64,000 nt of DNA from an uncultured Ruminococcus sp. GTDB lineage: Bacteria > Bacillota > Clostridia > Oscillospirales > Ruminococcaceae. This document shows, piece by piece, positions 16,046 to 23,454 of this stretch. Numbering within the stretch: position 1 is the stretch's first letter; the number at the start of each line of letters is the position of its first letter. Where the stretch lies: positions 62,001 to 126,000 of the forward strand of contig UQYQ01000001.1 in the NCBI GenBank assembly GCA_900545345.1. Reading direction: 5' to 3'. The notes below the pieces were generated by a model. It was not told the DNA's origin. It worked only from the letters and a program-made list of their open reading frames with translations, and searched no databases. A program made the position numbers and the translations under genes.

Positions 16046-18193
16046 ATGAAAAAAGCAATAAGTATCGCCGTTTGTATGGCGGTGAGTGTTTCGGTTTTTG
16101 TACAGAGTTCGGCGTTTGCCGACGAGCCTGTGTTTTCGGGCGAAAAGGAAAACTACATAGTTCTGACCGAAACCGAAAAAGACGGAAAGAAAATTCAGTC
16201 GCAGTTCGACGGTGAAATTCTTCTCGGTGATGAAGCTTTAAGCTGTGAGCTGACCGAACATCAGGCTGAAAGATTGGAACAGCAGTCTGGTGTAATAGCA
16301 GTAAGTGAGGATATTATCCTTGAGGGCAGCGGAAAGAAGAGCAAAAAGAAATTATCTGCTCCTGCTGAACAATGGAACTTAGAAGCTATTGGTGCAGATA
16401 ATTCAGAAGCAAAACCAACGGGCGTAAAAATCGAGGTGCTTGACAGCGGAGTATCCTATACAGATGATATAAATATCATGGGTGAGGTTAATCTTGTTCC
16501 CGGTGAGGAGGAAGTCAGCCCGATGTTTGTTGATGCAAACGGTCACGGAACGGGAATTGCAGGGCTTATCGGTGCTAAGGACAATAAAGACGGAATAAAG
16601 GGTGTTTTCCCTGACGTCGAGATTTATTCAGTTAAGGCGTTTGACGAGAATTTGAAGTCACCGCTTAGCCGAATAGTAGAGGGCATCTATTGGGGCATTG
16701 AGAACGATATGGATATAATCAATATGAGCTTCGGGACAACGGTCAATTCGGCGGTTTTGCATCAGGCAATTAAAGACGCCGAATCAGCGGGAATACTTCT
16801 GATAGCGGCGGCAGGAAACACCGAACATCAGGACATTAATTATCCTGCTGCATATGATGAAGTGATAGCTGTAGGCTCAATAAATGCAGAGGGCAAGCTA
16901 GCCGAGCTTACATCAACGGGCACGGAATTAGAACTTCTGGCACCGGGTGAACAGGTATGTACAACAGGGCTGTTCTATGGTACAATAGGCGTAAGCGGAA
17001 CAAGCATAGCCACAGCACAGGTAACAGGAGCGGCGGCAATGCTGAAAGCAAAGGACAAAACGAAGTCAAACGACTTTATCAGAGGGCTTTTAAAAACCTC
17101 ATCTAAAGAAGTCGAGGGAACAAACGCAGGACTTATCGACTGTGAATATGCTTTAGAGATTTATGACGAGTATTCAAGAAGCTACACCAAAGGCGAAAAA
17201 GCAGTTGAAAAGCTTGAAAACAACGAAGCTGTTCCCGACTATTCAGACCAAGCGGATATTGTTGTTGAGGGGTTGTGGAGTGGATCAAAACACAAAGATA
17301 TAATAAAAGAATCAATATTTAATCGAAATCTATCTATAAGTAAAAATAATATAGGTTTTATGGCTCAAACAGCAGTAGCAGCTGATATTGATTTTGGGTC
17401 AAAAAGTGGGGATAATAATGTAAGAAATCTACACGGCAAAAATAATTATGTGGCATCGCTAAAGTTTTTATGGAACTTTGCTTTGAATTTATATAACAAG
17501 CAAACGACTGCAAAAGCAAAAGAAAATGCTTTAAACAGCATATCTAAAGAATTAAGAGATAAACAAATGACTAAAATGGCTAATAAACTAGCTGAATATA
17601 TAAATGCCAATACGACTGCAACTCAATATGAAAAGAAAAAATTTTTAATAGTTGGGTTTGCTTGCCATTTAATCGGAGATACATATGCACACAGAGGAAT
17701 TGTTCCTAAAAGTACAGTGTCAAAGGCAGGAAAAAATAAAACCGGTTCAAAATTTGGAACAAGCCATTTTGCTTCAAATAGTAAAGCATCATACAATAAT
17801 GCTGATTTAAAGGCTTGTGCCAAAAATCCAAATGAAAAGGTAAAAAATCAAAAGAAATATCAATGCTGGCAAGCATTTAGTAAAACTGTTAATCTTGGAG
17901 TTATGGAATTTATAGATATAAAATTTTATATGAAAAGCAATATCAATACGCCTAGTTCAATATATGAAGATAATATTTTATTTTGCAGTTATAGGTATAA
18001 TGATAGTGTATTGGCTACAGAAGATTTTCTTAGTACCTTTTCTAGTGGTTTTGATGAACTTATCTTTTATCCAGTATGCGGTTCTGTCTTAAATCATTAT
18101 TATGGATATACAAAAGCAACAGGTATTAATACATCATATATGTCTAAAAAAAGTTGGGCAAAAATTTCAACAATGGAAACTAATCCAGTATAA
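16046..18193 (+). CDS. Secreted subtilisin-like protease fused to a zinc phospholipase C-like domain
   Basis: 715 residues. Signal peptide 1-26 ends in SSAFA. A propeptide of about 80 residues (I9-like) precedes a complete S8 subtilase: Asp133 in IEVLDSGVS, His167 in NGHGTGIAG, oxyanion Asn258 in AAAGN, and Ser320 in GTSIATAQVTGAAA. After residue 410 comes a domain of about 300 residues with SKHKDIIKESIF and AADID near its start, and HLIGDTYAHRG (His541, Asp545, His549) in the middle. This is the His/Asp layout of zinc-dependent phospholipase C-like proteins, though substrate and metal use are inference. Base composition changes abruptly near 17,280: the protease half is GC-richer, the second half strongly AT-rich, matching the domain border. 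ATG with AGAGGA upstream. It lies behind ECF promoter A and 11 bases from the next LRR gene. Confidence 0.8.
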   Translation: MKKAISIAVCMAVSVSVFVQSSAFADEPVFSGEKENYIVLTETEKDGKKIQSQFDGEILLGDEALSCELTEHQAERLEQQSGVIAVSEDIILEGSGKKSKKKLSAPAEQWNLEAIGADNSEAKPTGVKIEVLDSGVSYTDDINIMGEVNLVPGEEEVSPMFVDANGHGTGIAGLIGAKDNKDGIKGVFPDVEIYSVKAFDENLKSPLSRIVEGIYWGIENDMDIINMSFGTTVNSAVLHQAIKDAESAGILLIAAAGNTEHQDINYPAAYDEVIAVGSINAEGKLAELTSTGTELELLAPGEQVCTTGLFYGTIGVSGTSIATAQVTGAAAMLKAKDKTKSNDFIRGLLKTSSKEVEGTNAGLIDCEYALEIYDEYSRSYTKGEKAVEKLENNEAVPDYSDQADIVVEGLWSGSKHKDIIKESIFNRNLSISKNNIGFMAQTAVAADIDFGSKSGDNNVRNLHGKNNYVASLKFLWNFALNLYNKQTTAKAKENALNSISKELRDKQMTKMANKLAEYINANTTATQYEKKKFLIVGFACHLIGDTYAHRGIVPKSTVSKAGKNKTGSKFGTSHFASNSKASYNNADLKACAKNPNEKVKNQKKYQCWQAFSKTVNLGVMEFIDIKFYMKSNINTPSSIYEDNILFCSYRYNDSVLATEDFLSTFSSGFDELIFYPVCGSVLNHYYGYTKATGINTSYMSKKSWAKISTMETNPV

Positions 18194-18204
18194 GGAGGGT
18201 TAAA

Positions 18205-19374
18205 ATGAAAGCCAAAAACATTTTAAAAGCAGCAATATTTTTATCAGTTATTTGTACAACAATGTTAACTAGTTACATTATAGGCAATGCAGCCAATGAA
18301 CTAGCTTATTGGTGCGATGACGGTAATCATTATAATGTTAAAATTAAAGATATTTATTATGACTTTATTTTAAAGGATGAAATTAATGATTTAAATAAAA
18401 TCAATTATAATGTTACTGCCGTATATCCTAATAAAAAAACAAAAACATTAAAAATCCCGGCAAAAGTAAAGTTTAATAATAAAAAATATAAAGTAAATGG
18501 TATTAGTTTTTTTGCATATGATTACAACTTACCATTTGAAACTATATATTTACCAAGTTATGCGACAATTTTTCAAGCTGATTCTGCAAGGATAAAAAAG
18601 TTAAAAAAATTGTATGTGCCAAAAACCGTAGAAAAAATCGAACTATCAAATATGCCTAAATTAAAAATAATAATAGATAAAGAAAATCCGTATATAAAAA
18701 TGAAAAACGGAGCAGTGTATTCAAAAGACGGCAAAGTGATGTACACATTAATAAATAACAAAAAAATATATAAAATTTCAAATGGAACTGAAACAATATC
18801 ATTCAACAATGAATTAGATGACACAGTTGAAAAAATTATACTTCCTTCATCAGCTGAAAAGATAAGTGAAAATGGTTTTTCAGCATGTGTTAAATTAAAA
18901 TCTATAAAATTAAATAATAAATTAAAAGAAATAGGATACGGAGCATTTTTCAAATGCAAATCATTAAAGAGAATAGTCATACCGAAAAATGTAGATAAAA
19001 TTCAACCTTATACATTTAGTAATTGTACTAAATTATCTAAAGTTAATATAAAGAGTAAAATAAAATCTTTTGTTATACAAGATAAGGCTTTTAAAAACTG
19101 CAAGAACTTAAATGAAATTAAAATATCAAATGTTTCAAAAATAGAAAAAAGAGCATTTAAAGGTTGTAAAAAACTTTTGGTTGTTCGATTAAATATGGAA
19201 AAAGAATCACCGATAATTGAAGATACAGCTTTTAAGAATACAAAAGATGAAATAAAGTTTTATGTTAAAAATCAAACGGTGGCTGACCAATTAAATGAAC
19301 AGCTAAAAGGCAGCGGAGTGAGAAACGCTAAGATTTTAATAGGCAAAAAAGTTGTGTATAAAAATGTGAAATAA
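18205..19374 (+). CDS. Secreted BspA-like leucine-rich repeat protein 1 (LRR_5)
   Basis: 389 residues. Signal peptide about 1-29. Residues 75-350 hold irregular BspA/LRR_5 repeats of roughly 22-23 residues, for example CVKLKSIKLNNKLKEIGYGA, CKSLKRIVIPKNVDKIQPYT and CKNLNEIKISNVSKIEKRAF: Cys/Asn cap, L-x-x-I core and a following Ala/Gly-Phe turn. Such proteins are surface or secreted binding proteins in gut and oral bacteria. The last 29 residues (NEQLKGSGVRNAKILIGKKV and VYKNVK) are nearly identical to those of the two following LRR genes. AAGGAGGG lies 8 bases before the ATG, 11 bases after the subtilase stop, so both are on one transcript. Codon use is strongly AT-rich like the second half of the subtilase gene. 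Confidence 0.85.
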   Translation: MKAKNILKAAIFLSVICTTMLTSYIIGNAANELAYWCDDGNHYNVKIKDIYYDFILKDEINDLNKINYNVTAVYPNKKTKTLKIPAKVKFNNKKYKVNGISFFAYDYNLPFETIYLPSYATIFQADSARIKKLKKLYVPKTVEKIELSNMPKLKIIIDKENPYIKMKNGAVYSKDGKVMYTLINNKKIYKISNGTETISFNNELDDTVEKIILPSSAEKISENGFSACVKLKSIKLNNKLKEIGYGAFFKCKSLKRIVIPKNVDKIQPYTFSNCTKLSKVNIKSKIKSFVIQDKAFKNCKNLNEIKISNVSKIEKRAFKGCKKLLVVRLNMEKESPIIEDTAFKNTKDEIKFYVKNQTVADQLNEQLKGSGVRNAKILIGKKVVYKNVK

Positions 19375-19378
19375 TATC

Positions 19379-19406
19379 AAAGCGGAACTAAATTGTTCCG
19401 CTTTTT
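19379..19406 (+). terminator. Terminator after LRR1
   Basis: AAGCGGAAC/GTTCCGCTTTTT, the same sequence as after aspS and LRR2. Confidence 0.8.
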
Positions 19407-19433
19407 CGTGTGTGAAAATATATTTTAAAATCA

Positions 19434-19462
19434 GTGAGACTTTTTGTGGGTTGATACGCTTA
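19434..19462 (+). promoter_or_regulatory. ECF-sigma-type promoter B (remnant-LRR2 unit)
   Basis: GTGAGACTTTTTG, 10 bases, CGCTTA; 24 bases before the remnant ORF at 19486. Confidence 0.7.
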
Positions 19463-19485
19463 TATAATAGAGAATTAAATTTTAT

Positions 19486-19674
19486 ATGATAAATTCATCA
19501 AATTCAAAATATGAAGATAATATAAAAGTCATAGAGAATAGGTGGCTATTTTCACAAACAATGGTTGATTATTTTTTAAGATATTTTAAAAAAGGTTTTA
19601 AAATAGATATATTTGATTCGTTTTATAAAAATGTTGACTTAATTAATATGAACATATATAAGAATGCATTATAA
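19486..19674 (+). pseudogene. Remnant of a second copy of the subtilase C-terminal domain
   Basis: A 62-codon ORF with no signal peptide and no proper SD. Its N-terminal 40 residues align with residues about 640-680 of the upstream subtilase fusion. Both read S-x-YEDNI, then a gap, then S-x-x-(x)-V/A-x-x-(F)L-x-x-F-x-x-GF-(D/K)-x-x-IF. At DNA level ATATGAAGATAATAT is shared exactly. It occupies the same place relative to an LRR gene as the subtilase does (24 bases before LRR2, with AAGGAG between). The simplest reading is a duplicated subtilase/PLC-domain-LRR unit whose first gene has been deleted down to this scrap. It could still be translated as a small protein. Confidence 0.6.
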
Positions 19675-19697
19675 TCAAATTATAAGGAGAATTTTTT

Positions 19698-20531
19698 ATG
19701 AAAAAGAAAATTTTAAATATGGTAATATTAAGTGCGATAGTGTTAAATACAGCCGCAATAAGTGTTTCAGCAATTGACAGACAAAATCCATATAAAATAA
19801 ATACGAGTGAAAATGGTATAACATATGAGTTGTGGAGCGATGGAAGCTTCACATCTAATACCGTAAAAGATTTAACAACGAATTCGAAAAGTATTAAAAT
19901 TCCGAGTTTTATTAAATATGAAAATGAAACTTTCGAAATTGATACATTAGCATTTTTAGAAGATGATAATGTATATAAAAAGCCTAAATGTGCTAAGACT
20001 TGTGAAAAATTGACTATGAATAATGCTGATGTATTTATGGGAATCGCAAAGTGGAATAAACTTAAAGAAATAAAAGCGATAAGAATACATACATATTTCG
20101 GTCATATAAAAAACTGCAAAAAATTACAGAAGCTTTTTGTTAGCGGGTGTACAGATTTTGATTTAACTATAGGTGATATTTCTAATAACAAAAGTCTAAA
20201 AACTATAACTCTAAAAAATATCTATAAAATAGAGCCTAATGCAGTTTATAATTGTAAAAAGTTAAAGACAGTTATTCTTTCGAGCAATGTTGAAAACATT
20301 GAAACAAAAGCTTTCAACAAATGTTTTAACTTATCAAAAGTAATTATAAAAAGTAAAAATAATGTTCCTGAAGTAAAAGAGAAAGCCTTTAAAAACACCA
20401 AAAAAGGCATAAAGTTTTATGTCAAGAACAAGAAAGTAGCTAAGAGCCTAAATAAACAGCTAAAAGGCAGCGGAGTAAGAAATGCTAAGATTTTGATAGG
20501 CAAAAAAGTTGTGTATAAAAATGTGAAATAA
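19698..20531 (+). CDS. Secreted BspA-like leucine-rich repeat protein 2 (LRR_5)
   Basis: 277 residues, a shorter paralogue of the upstream LRR protein. Signal peptide 1-22 (IVLNTAAISVSA). A short beta-rich lead ITYELWSDGSF and fewer repeats follow, including NNKSLKTITLKNIYKIEPNA, CKKLKTVILSSNVENIETKA and CFNLSKVIIKSKNNVPEVKE. It closes with the shared AFKNTKKGIKFYVKNKKVAK and QLKGSGVRNAKILIGKKV tail. The final roughly 105 bases, including stop and terminator, are almost identical to the LRR1 end (19299-19406 versus 20456-20563), which indicates recent duplication or gene conversion. ATAAGGAG lies 8 bases before the ATG. Under promoter B. Confidence 0.85.
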   Translation: MKKKILNMVILSAIVLNTAAISVSAIDRQNPYKINTSENGITYELWSDGSFTSNTVKDLTTNSKSIKIPSFIKYENETFEIDTLAFLEDDNVYKKPKCAKTCEKLTMNNADVFMGIAKWNKLKEIKAIRIHTYFGHIKNCKKLQKLFVSGCTDFDLTIGDISNNKSLKTITLKNIYKIEPNAVYNCKKLKTVILSSNVENIETKAFNKCFNLSKVIIKSKNNVPEVKEKAFKNTKKGIKFYVKNKKVAKSLNKQLKGSGVRNAKILIGKKVVYKNVK

Positions 20532-20535
20532 TATC

Positions 20536-20564
20536 AAAGCGGAACTAAATTGTTCCGCTTTTTT
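20536..20564 (+). terminator. Terminator after LRR2
   Basis: AAGCGGAAC/GTTCCGCTTTTTT, same sequence as the terminators at 15855 and 19379. Confidence 0.82.
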
Positions 20565-20586
20565 ATTTTAATTTTCTTTTAAATTA

Positions 20587-20615
20587 GTGAGACTTTTTGT
20601 GGTTTGAAACGCTTA
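20587..20615 (+). promoter_or_regulatory. ECF-sigma-type promoter C (LRR3)
   Basis: GTGAGACTTTTTG, 10 bases, CGCTTA; about 80 bases before the LRR3 start. Confidence 0.7.
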
Positions 20616-20695
20616 ATAAACAGAAGGGAGGAAAATTGGGGTAAAAATATAAAAATCACAAAAAACAAAAACTTATTATGAAAGGATAATTTATC

Positions 20696-21952
20696 ATGAA
20701 AAAAACTAAAAAATTACTTTGTTTACTTACAACAGCTATTTTATCTGTCAGCTCATTAGCAGGTACTGTGACAACAGTATCAGGATATTATGATGCTGCC
20801 GCATACTATAATGATGACAGAACCTACGACGAAGAACCTAAAATCAAGGTCGGTGAATTCACCTACAAATTTAAACGCAATATCAAATACGGCGATTTAG
20901 AAATTCCTTATTCAGCTACCGTTGTAGAAGTTCCGAACATCAAAACAGTTGAAATACCTAAAACAGTTACATATGACAATATCGAATTTATGGTAACAGA
21001 TTTAGATTTATACGGTGATTATACTTTGGGAAGTAAATATTCAACTGAAAACAGATTTACAAATGTTGAAGAAATGATTTTACCTGAAACTATTTATAAC
21101 ATAACCGAATTCGCTTGTTTCCCTTCACTTAAAAAGATTAATATACCAAAAAACACACTGATAGATAGAGTCAACTATAACTATTTATATTATCAGAATG
21201 AGTCTGCATATTATCCTTTAGGTCAGATATTCAGAGACTGCCCTAATCTGAAATTGTCTTTAGACCCTGATAACCCTTACTACATCTATAAAAATGACCT
21301 GCTGTTTTCAAAAGACGGTAAAGCACTTTTGATGTCGTTCACCTCAGGCAGTGTAACAATCCCTGCAGGAGTGGAAAAAGTACATGACTATGGCGGATAC
21401 GGTTTTTCAAATATCACCGAAATACAATTCCCGAACACCGTAACCGAATTAATTGACAGTCAAATTTTTATAAACTCTAAACTGACAAGAATCACACTCT
21501 CTGACAATTTGTTCAGCATACCGGACAAATGCTTCAGCAATTCTGATATCAAATCTTTAAAAGTTGGAAAAAGAACAAAATTTATATGCTGGAAAGCATT
21601 TGCATTTTGCAGCAGCCTAAAAAAAATAAAAATCTCTGCAAAGAAAATTGAAATAGGTGAGTATTCATTTGCAAAATGCACAAGTCTGAAAACTGTTACA
21701 ATAAACGAGGCTGAAACTATTGACAAAGGAGCATTTTACAAATGCAAAAAACTTTCGAAAGTATTTATAAACAACAAAAAGAAAGCTCCTGAAATAAATA
21801 AAAACGCTTTTAAGGGTACTAAGAAAAGCATAAAATTCTGTGTTAAAAATAAGCGTGTTGCCAAGAGCCTGAAAAAACAGCTAAAAGGCAGCGGAGTAAG
21901 AAACGCCAGAATTATAGTTAAAGACAAGGTTGTTTATAAGAATGTAAAGTAA
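20696..21952 (+). CDS. Secreted BspA-like leucine-rich repeat protein 3 (LRR_5)
   Basis: 418 residues. Signal peptide 1-25 (LLCLLTTAILSVSSLAGTVT), then a Tyr/Asp-rich lead (YYDAAAYYNDDRTYDEEPK). BspA-like LRRs run through 90-385, including NSKLTRITLSDNLFSIPDKC, FCSSLKKIKISAKKIEIGEY and CTSLKTVTINEAETIDKGAF. It ends in the same LKGSGVRNARIIVKDKVVYK tail as LRR1 and LRR2, but with more divergent DNA. Codon use is closer to the genome average than in LRR1/LRR2, so this may be the older copy. AAAGGA lies 9 bases before the ATG. Own promoter C and own terminator. Confidence 0.87.
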   Translation: MKKTKKLLCLLTTAILSVSSLAGTVTTVSGYYDAAAYYNDDRTYDEEPKIKVGEFTYKFKRNIKYGDLEIPYSATVVEVPNIKTVEIPKTVTYDNIEFMVTDLDLYGDYTLGSKYSTENRFTNVEEMILPETIYNITEFACFPSLKKINIPKNTLIDRVNYNYLYYQNESAYYPLGQIFRDCPNLKLSLDPDNPYYIYKNDLLFSKDGKALLMSFTSGSVTIPAGVEKVHDYGGYGFSNITEIQFPNTVTELIDSQIFINSKLTRITLSDNLFSIPDKCFSNSDIKSLKVGKRTKFICWKAFAFCSSLKKIKISAKKIEIGEYSFAKCTSLKTVTINEAETIDKGAFYKCKKLSKVFINNKKKAPEINKNAFKGTKKSIKFCVKNKRVAKSLKKQLKGSGVRNARIIVKDKVVYKNVK

Positions 21953-21961
21953 TAAAATTTT

Positions 21962-21997
21962 AGACGGATAAACCTGTTGGTCTATCCGTCTTTTTTA
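21962..21997 (+). terminator. Terminator after LRR3
   Basis: AGACGGATA/TATCCGTCT with six T. Confidence 0.85.
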
Positions 21998-22300
21998 AAA
22001 GAAAAAAGAACCGCATTTGGTTAGGATGCAGTTCTTTTCCGTGTAAAAATTTTGGAGAGGATGAAATGAGCCGTTTGACACGGTCAGTTCAAATTAACTT
22101 TTACATTAAATAAATTTTCTATATTTATTATACGCTTAATTTATTATAATTTGCAATAACAAAGCAATTACGAATTGTAACAAAATAATTACAATTATTC
22201 TTCTTGAGTAACAAAATAGTGAATTGCTATACCAAGGTAATACTATATTTAGTAGTTTTACAAATTGTATACCGAAAATTTTATTATTAGGACCCTGTTT
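21998..22300 (+). other. Intergenic region with a second hairpin and a possible 15-codon ORF
   Basis: No normal gene is present. A strong hairpin AAAAGAAC-GCAT/ATGC-GTTCTTTT lies at 22003-22038. It is followed by GGAGAGG five bases before an ATG at 22066 that opens MSRLTRSVQINFYIK and stops at 22113. CCGTGT (22039) and ACACGG (22078) flank the SD and could pair. Whether the tiny ORF is translated is unknown. From 22114 to 22300 only AT-rich sequence is seen. Confidence 0.35.
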
Positions 22301-22305
22301 CTTAC

Positions 22306-22334
22306 TTGAAAAATACTAAAATTCAGTGTATAAT
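22306..22334 (+). promoter_or_regulatory. Promoter of the AEC transporter gene
   Basis: TTGAAA, 17 bases, TATAAT with TG one base before the -10. The resulting 5' leader is about 120 nt and holds GCTTTGA-ATT-TCAAAGC (22388-22404) followed a few bases later by six T, a possible weak attenuator. Confidence 0.65.
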
Positions 22335-22436
22335 CGCATTGAATTGAATTTACTTTTTTACACCAAACTATAAAACAATATGTTAAAGCTTTGAATTTCA
22401 AAGCCTTGCCTTTTTTAATAATATCGAAAGGAGATT

Positions 22437-22451
22437 TGTTCATACAGAACA
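22437..22451 (+). promoter_or_regulatory. Hairpin between Shine-Dalgarno and start of the AEC transporter gene
   Basis: TGTTC-ATACA-GAACA lies between AAAGGAG (22428-22434) and the TTG/ATG starts at 22455/22461, which are otherwise 20-26 bases from the SD. Confidence 0.45.
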
Positions 22452-22460
22452 TTATTGAAT

Positions 22461-23396
22461 ATGGAGTTATCCCTTATACTTTTAAAACAGGTTAGCGTAA
22501 TGCTTTTATTAATCTGTATAGGTGCCGTTTGTTTCAAGTCAAAACTTATATCACTTGAAGGAAACAAAAACCTCACCAATCTGGTTTTATATGTTGTAAA
22601 CCCTGCTGTAATCATTGTTTCTTATCAGCAGACTTTCACACCTCATTTGTTCAAAGGTCTTGCATATGCACTTTTACTTTCAGCAGCGGGTCTTTTAATT
22701 TTCATAGGCCTTTCTTATCTTCTGCTAAGAGGAAAAAACCAAGACAATATCATAATAGAGCGTATAAACGCTTCTTATTCAAACTGTGGGTTCATGGGAA
22801 TTCCTCTGGCTCTTGCACTTTTTGGCTCAGAGGGAGTTTTATATATAACGGCGATAAACACAGTATTCAATATACTCATTTGGACTCACGGAGTTGCTGC
22901 AATATCAAATAACAAATCAGAAGTTTCATTCAAAAAGATAATTACCAATCCAACAATAATAGCCACCGTTTTAGGATTTTTAATGTTTGCATTTCAAATT
23001 AAAATTCCGGGTCTTATTTTTAATGCATTATCCTATGTAAACGACATGATTACTCCGCTGGCCATGTTTATTGCCGGTATAACTATTGCTAACTCGAATA
23101 TTATAAAAGCCCTCAAAAAGCCAAGAATATATTTTGTTTGTGCAATAAAACTTCTAATTGTTCCTATAGTTTTCATTCTGTTGATTAGTTTATTACCATG
23201 TCCGAATGAAATTGCTAAAATAACAACTATTGTGGGCCTTTCCTGTCCGTCGGCGACAATAGGAACAATGCTTGCAATAAGATTTAACAAAAATTCATCA
23301 TACTCATCTGAAATTTTCGGATTATCAACGGTTTTGTCGGTAATCACGCTTCCGATAATAGTTTATATAGCAAAAACAGCTGGAAGTATATTTTAA
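22461..23396 (+). CDS. AEC-family (auxin efflux carrier-like) transporter
   Basis: 311 residues with about ten hydrophobic segments in two halves, the AEC/BASS-like architecture. Family marks: the N-terminal LLLICIGAVCFKSKLIS, NLVLYVVNPAVIIVSYQQ (conserved Asn-Pro in the broken helix), YSNCGFMGIPLALALFG (Asn-x-Gly-Phe-x-Gly-x-Pro) and in the second half CPSATIGTMLAIRFN. Members export or take up organic acids such as malate and related anions; the substrate cannot be assigned. ATG 22461 or TTG 22455 could be the start. The only good SD is farther upstream and separated by a small hairpin. Monocistronic. Confidence 0.85.
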   Translation: MELSLILLKQVSVMLLLICIGAVCFKSKLISLEGNKNLTNLVLYVVNPAVIIVSYQQTFTPHLFKGLAYALLLSAAGLLIFIGLSYLLLRGKNQDNIIIERINASYSNCGFMGIPLALALFGSEGVLYITAINTVFNILIWTHGVAAISNNKSEVSFKKIITNPTIIATVLGFLMFAFQIKIPGLIFNALSYVNDMITPLAMFIAGITIANSNIIKALKKPRIYFVCAIKLLIVPIVFILLISLLPCPNEIAKITTIVGLSCPSATIGTMLAIRFNKNSSYSSEIFGLSTVLSVITLPIIVYIAKTAGSIF

Positions 23397-23410
23397 TATT
23401 GATTAATACT

Positions 23411-23451
23411 AAAAAGGAGCATGACCCTCAAACGGTTATGCTCCTTTTTTT
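23411..23451. terminator. Bidirectional terminator between the AEC gene and nadE
   Basis: AAAAAGGAGCAT/ATGCTCCTTTTT stem with A-run before and T-run after, serving both convergent genes. Confidence 0.85.
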
Positions 23452-23454
23452 AAT

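Noticed and set aside
19434..19470. Reading TATATAAT after promoter box B (and D) as a sigma-A -10
   Set aside because: Copies A and C lack it while the GTGAGACTTTTTG-N10-CGCTTA part is invariant in all four, so the ECF-type reading fits better.
22388..22416. Firm terminator/attenuator in the AEC leader
   Set aside because: The GCTTTGA/TCAAAGC stem is short and the T-run starts six bases after it; kept only as a weak possibility.
22436..22495. 19-codon leader peptide overlapping the AEC gene start from TTG 22436
   Set aside because: Spacing to the SD is only about two bases and the frame has no supporting feature; the hairpin explanation is simpler.
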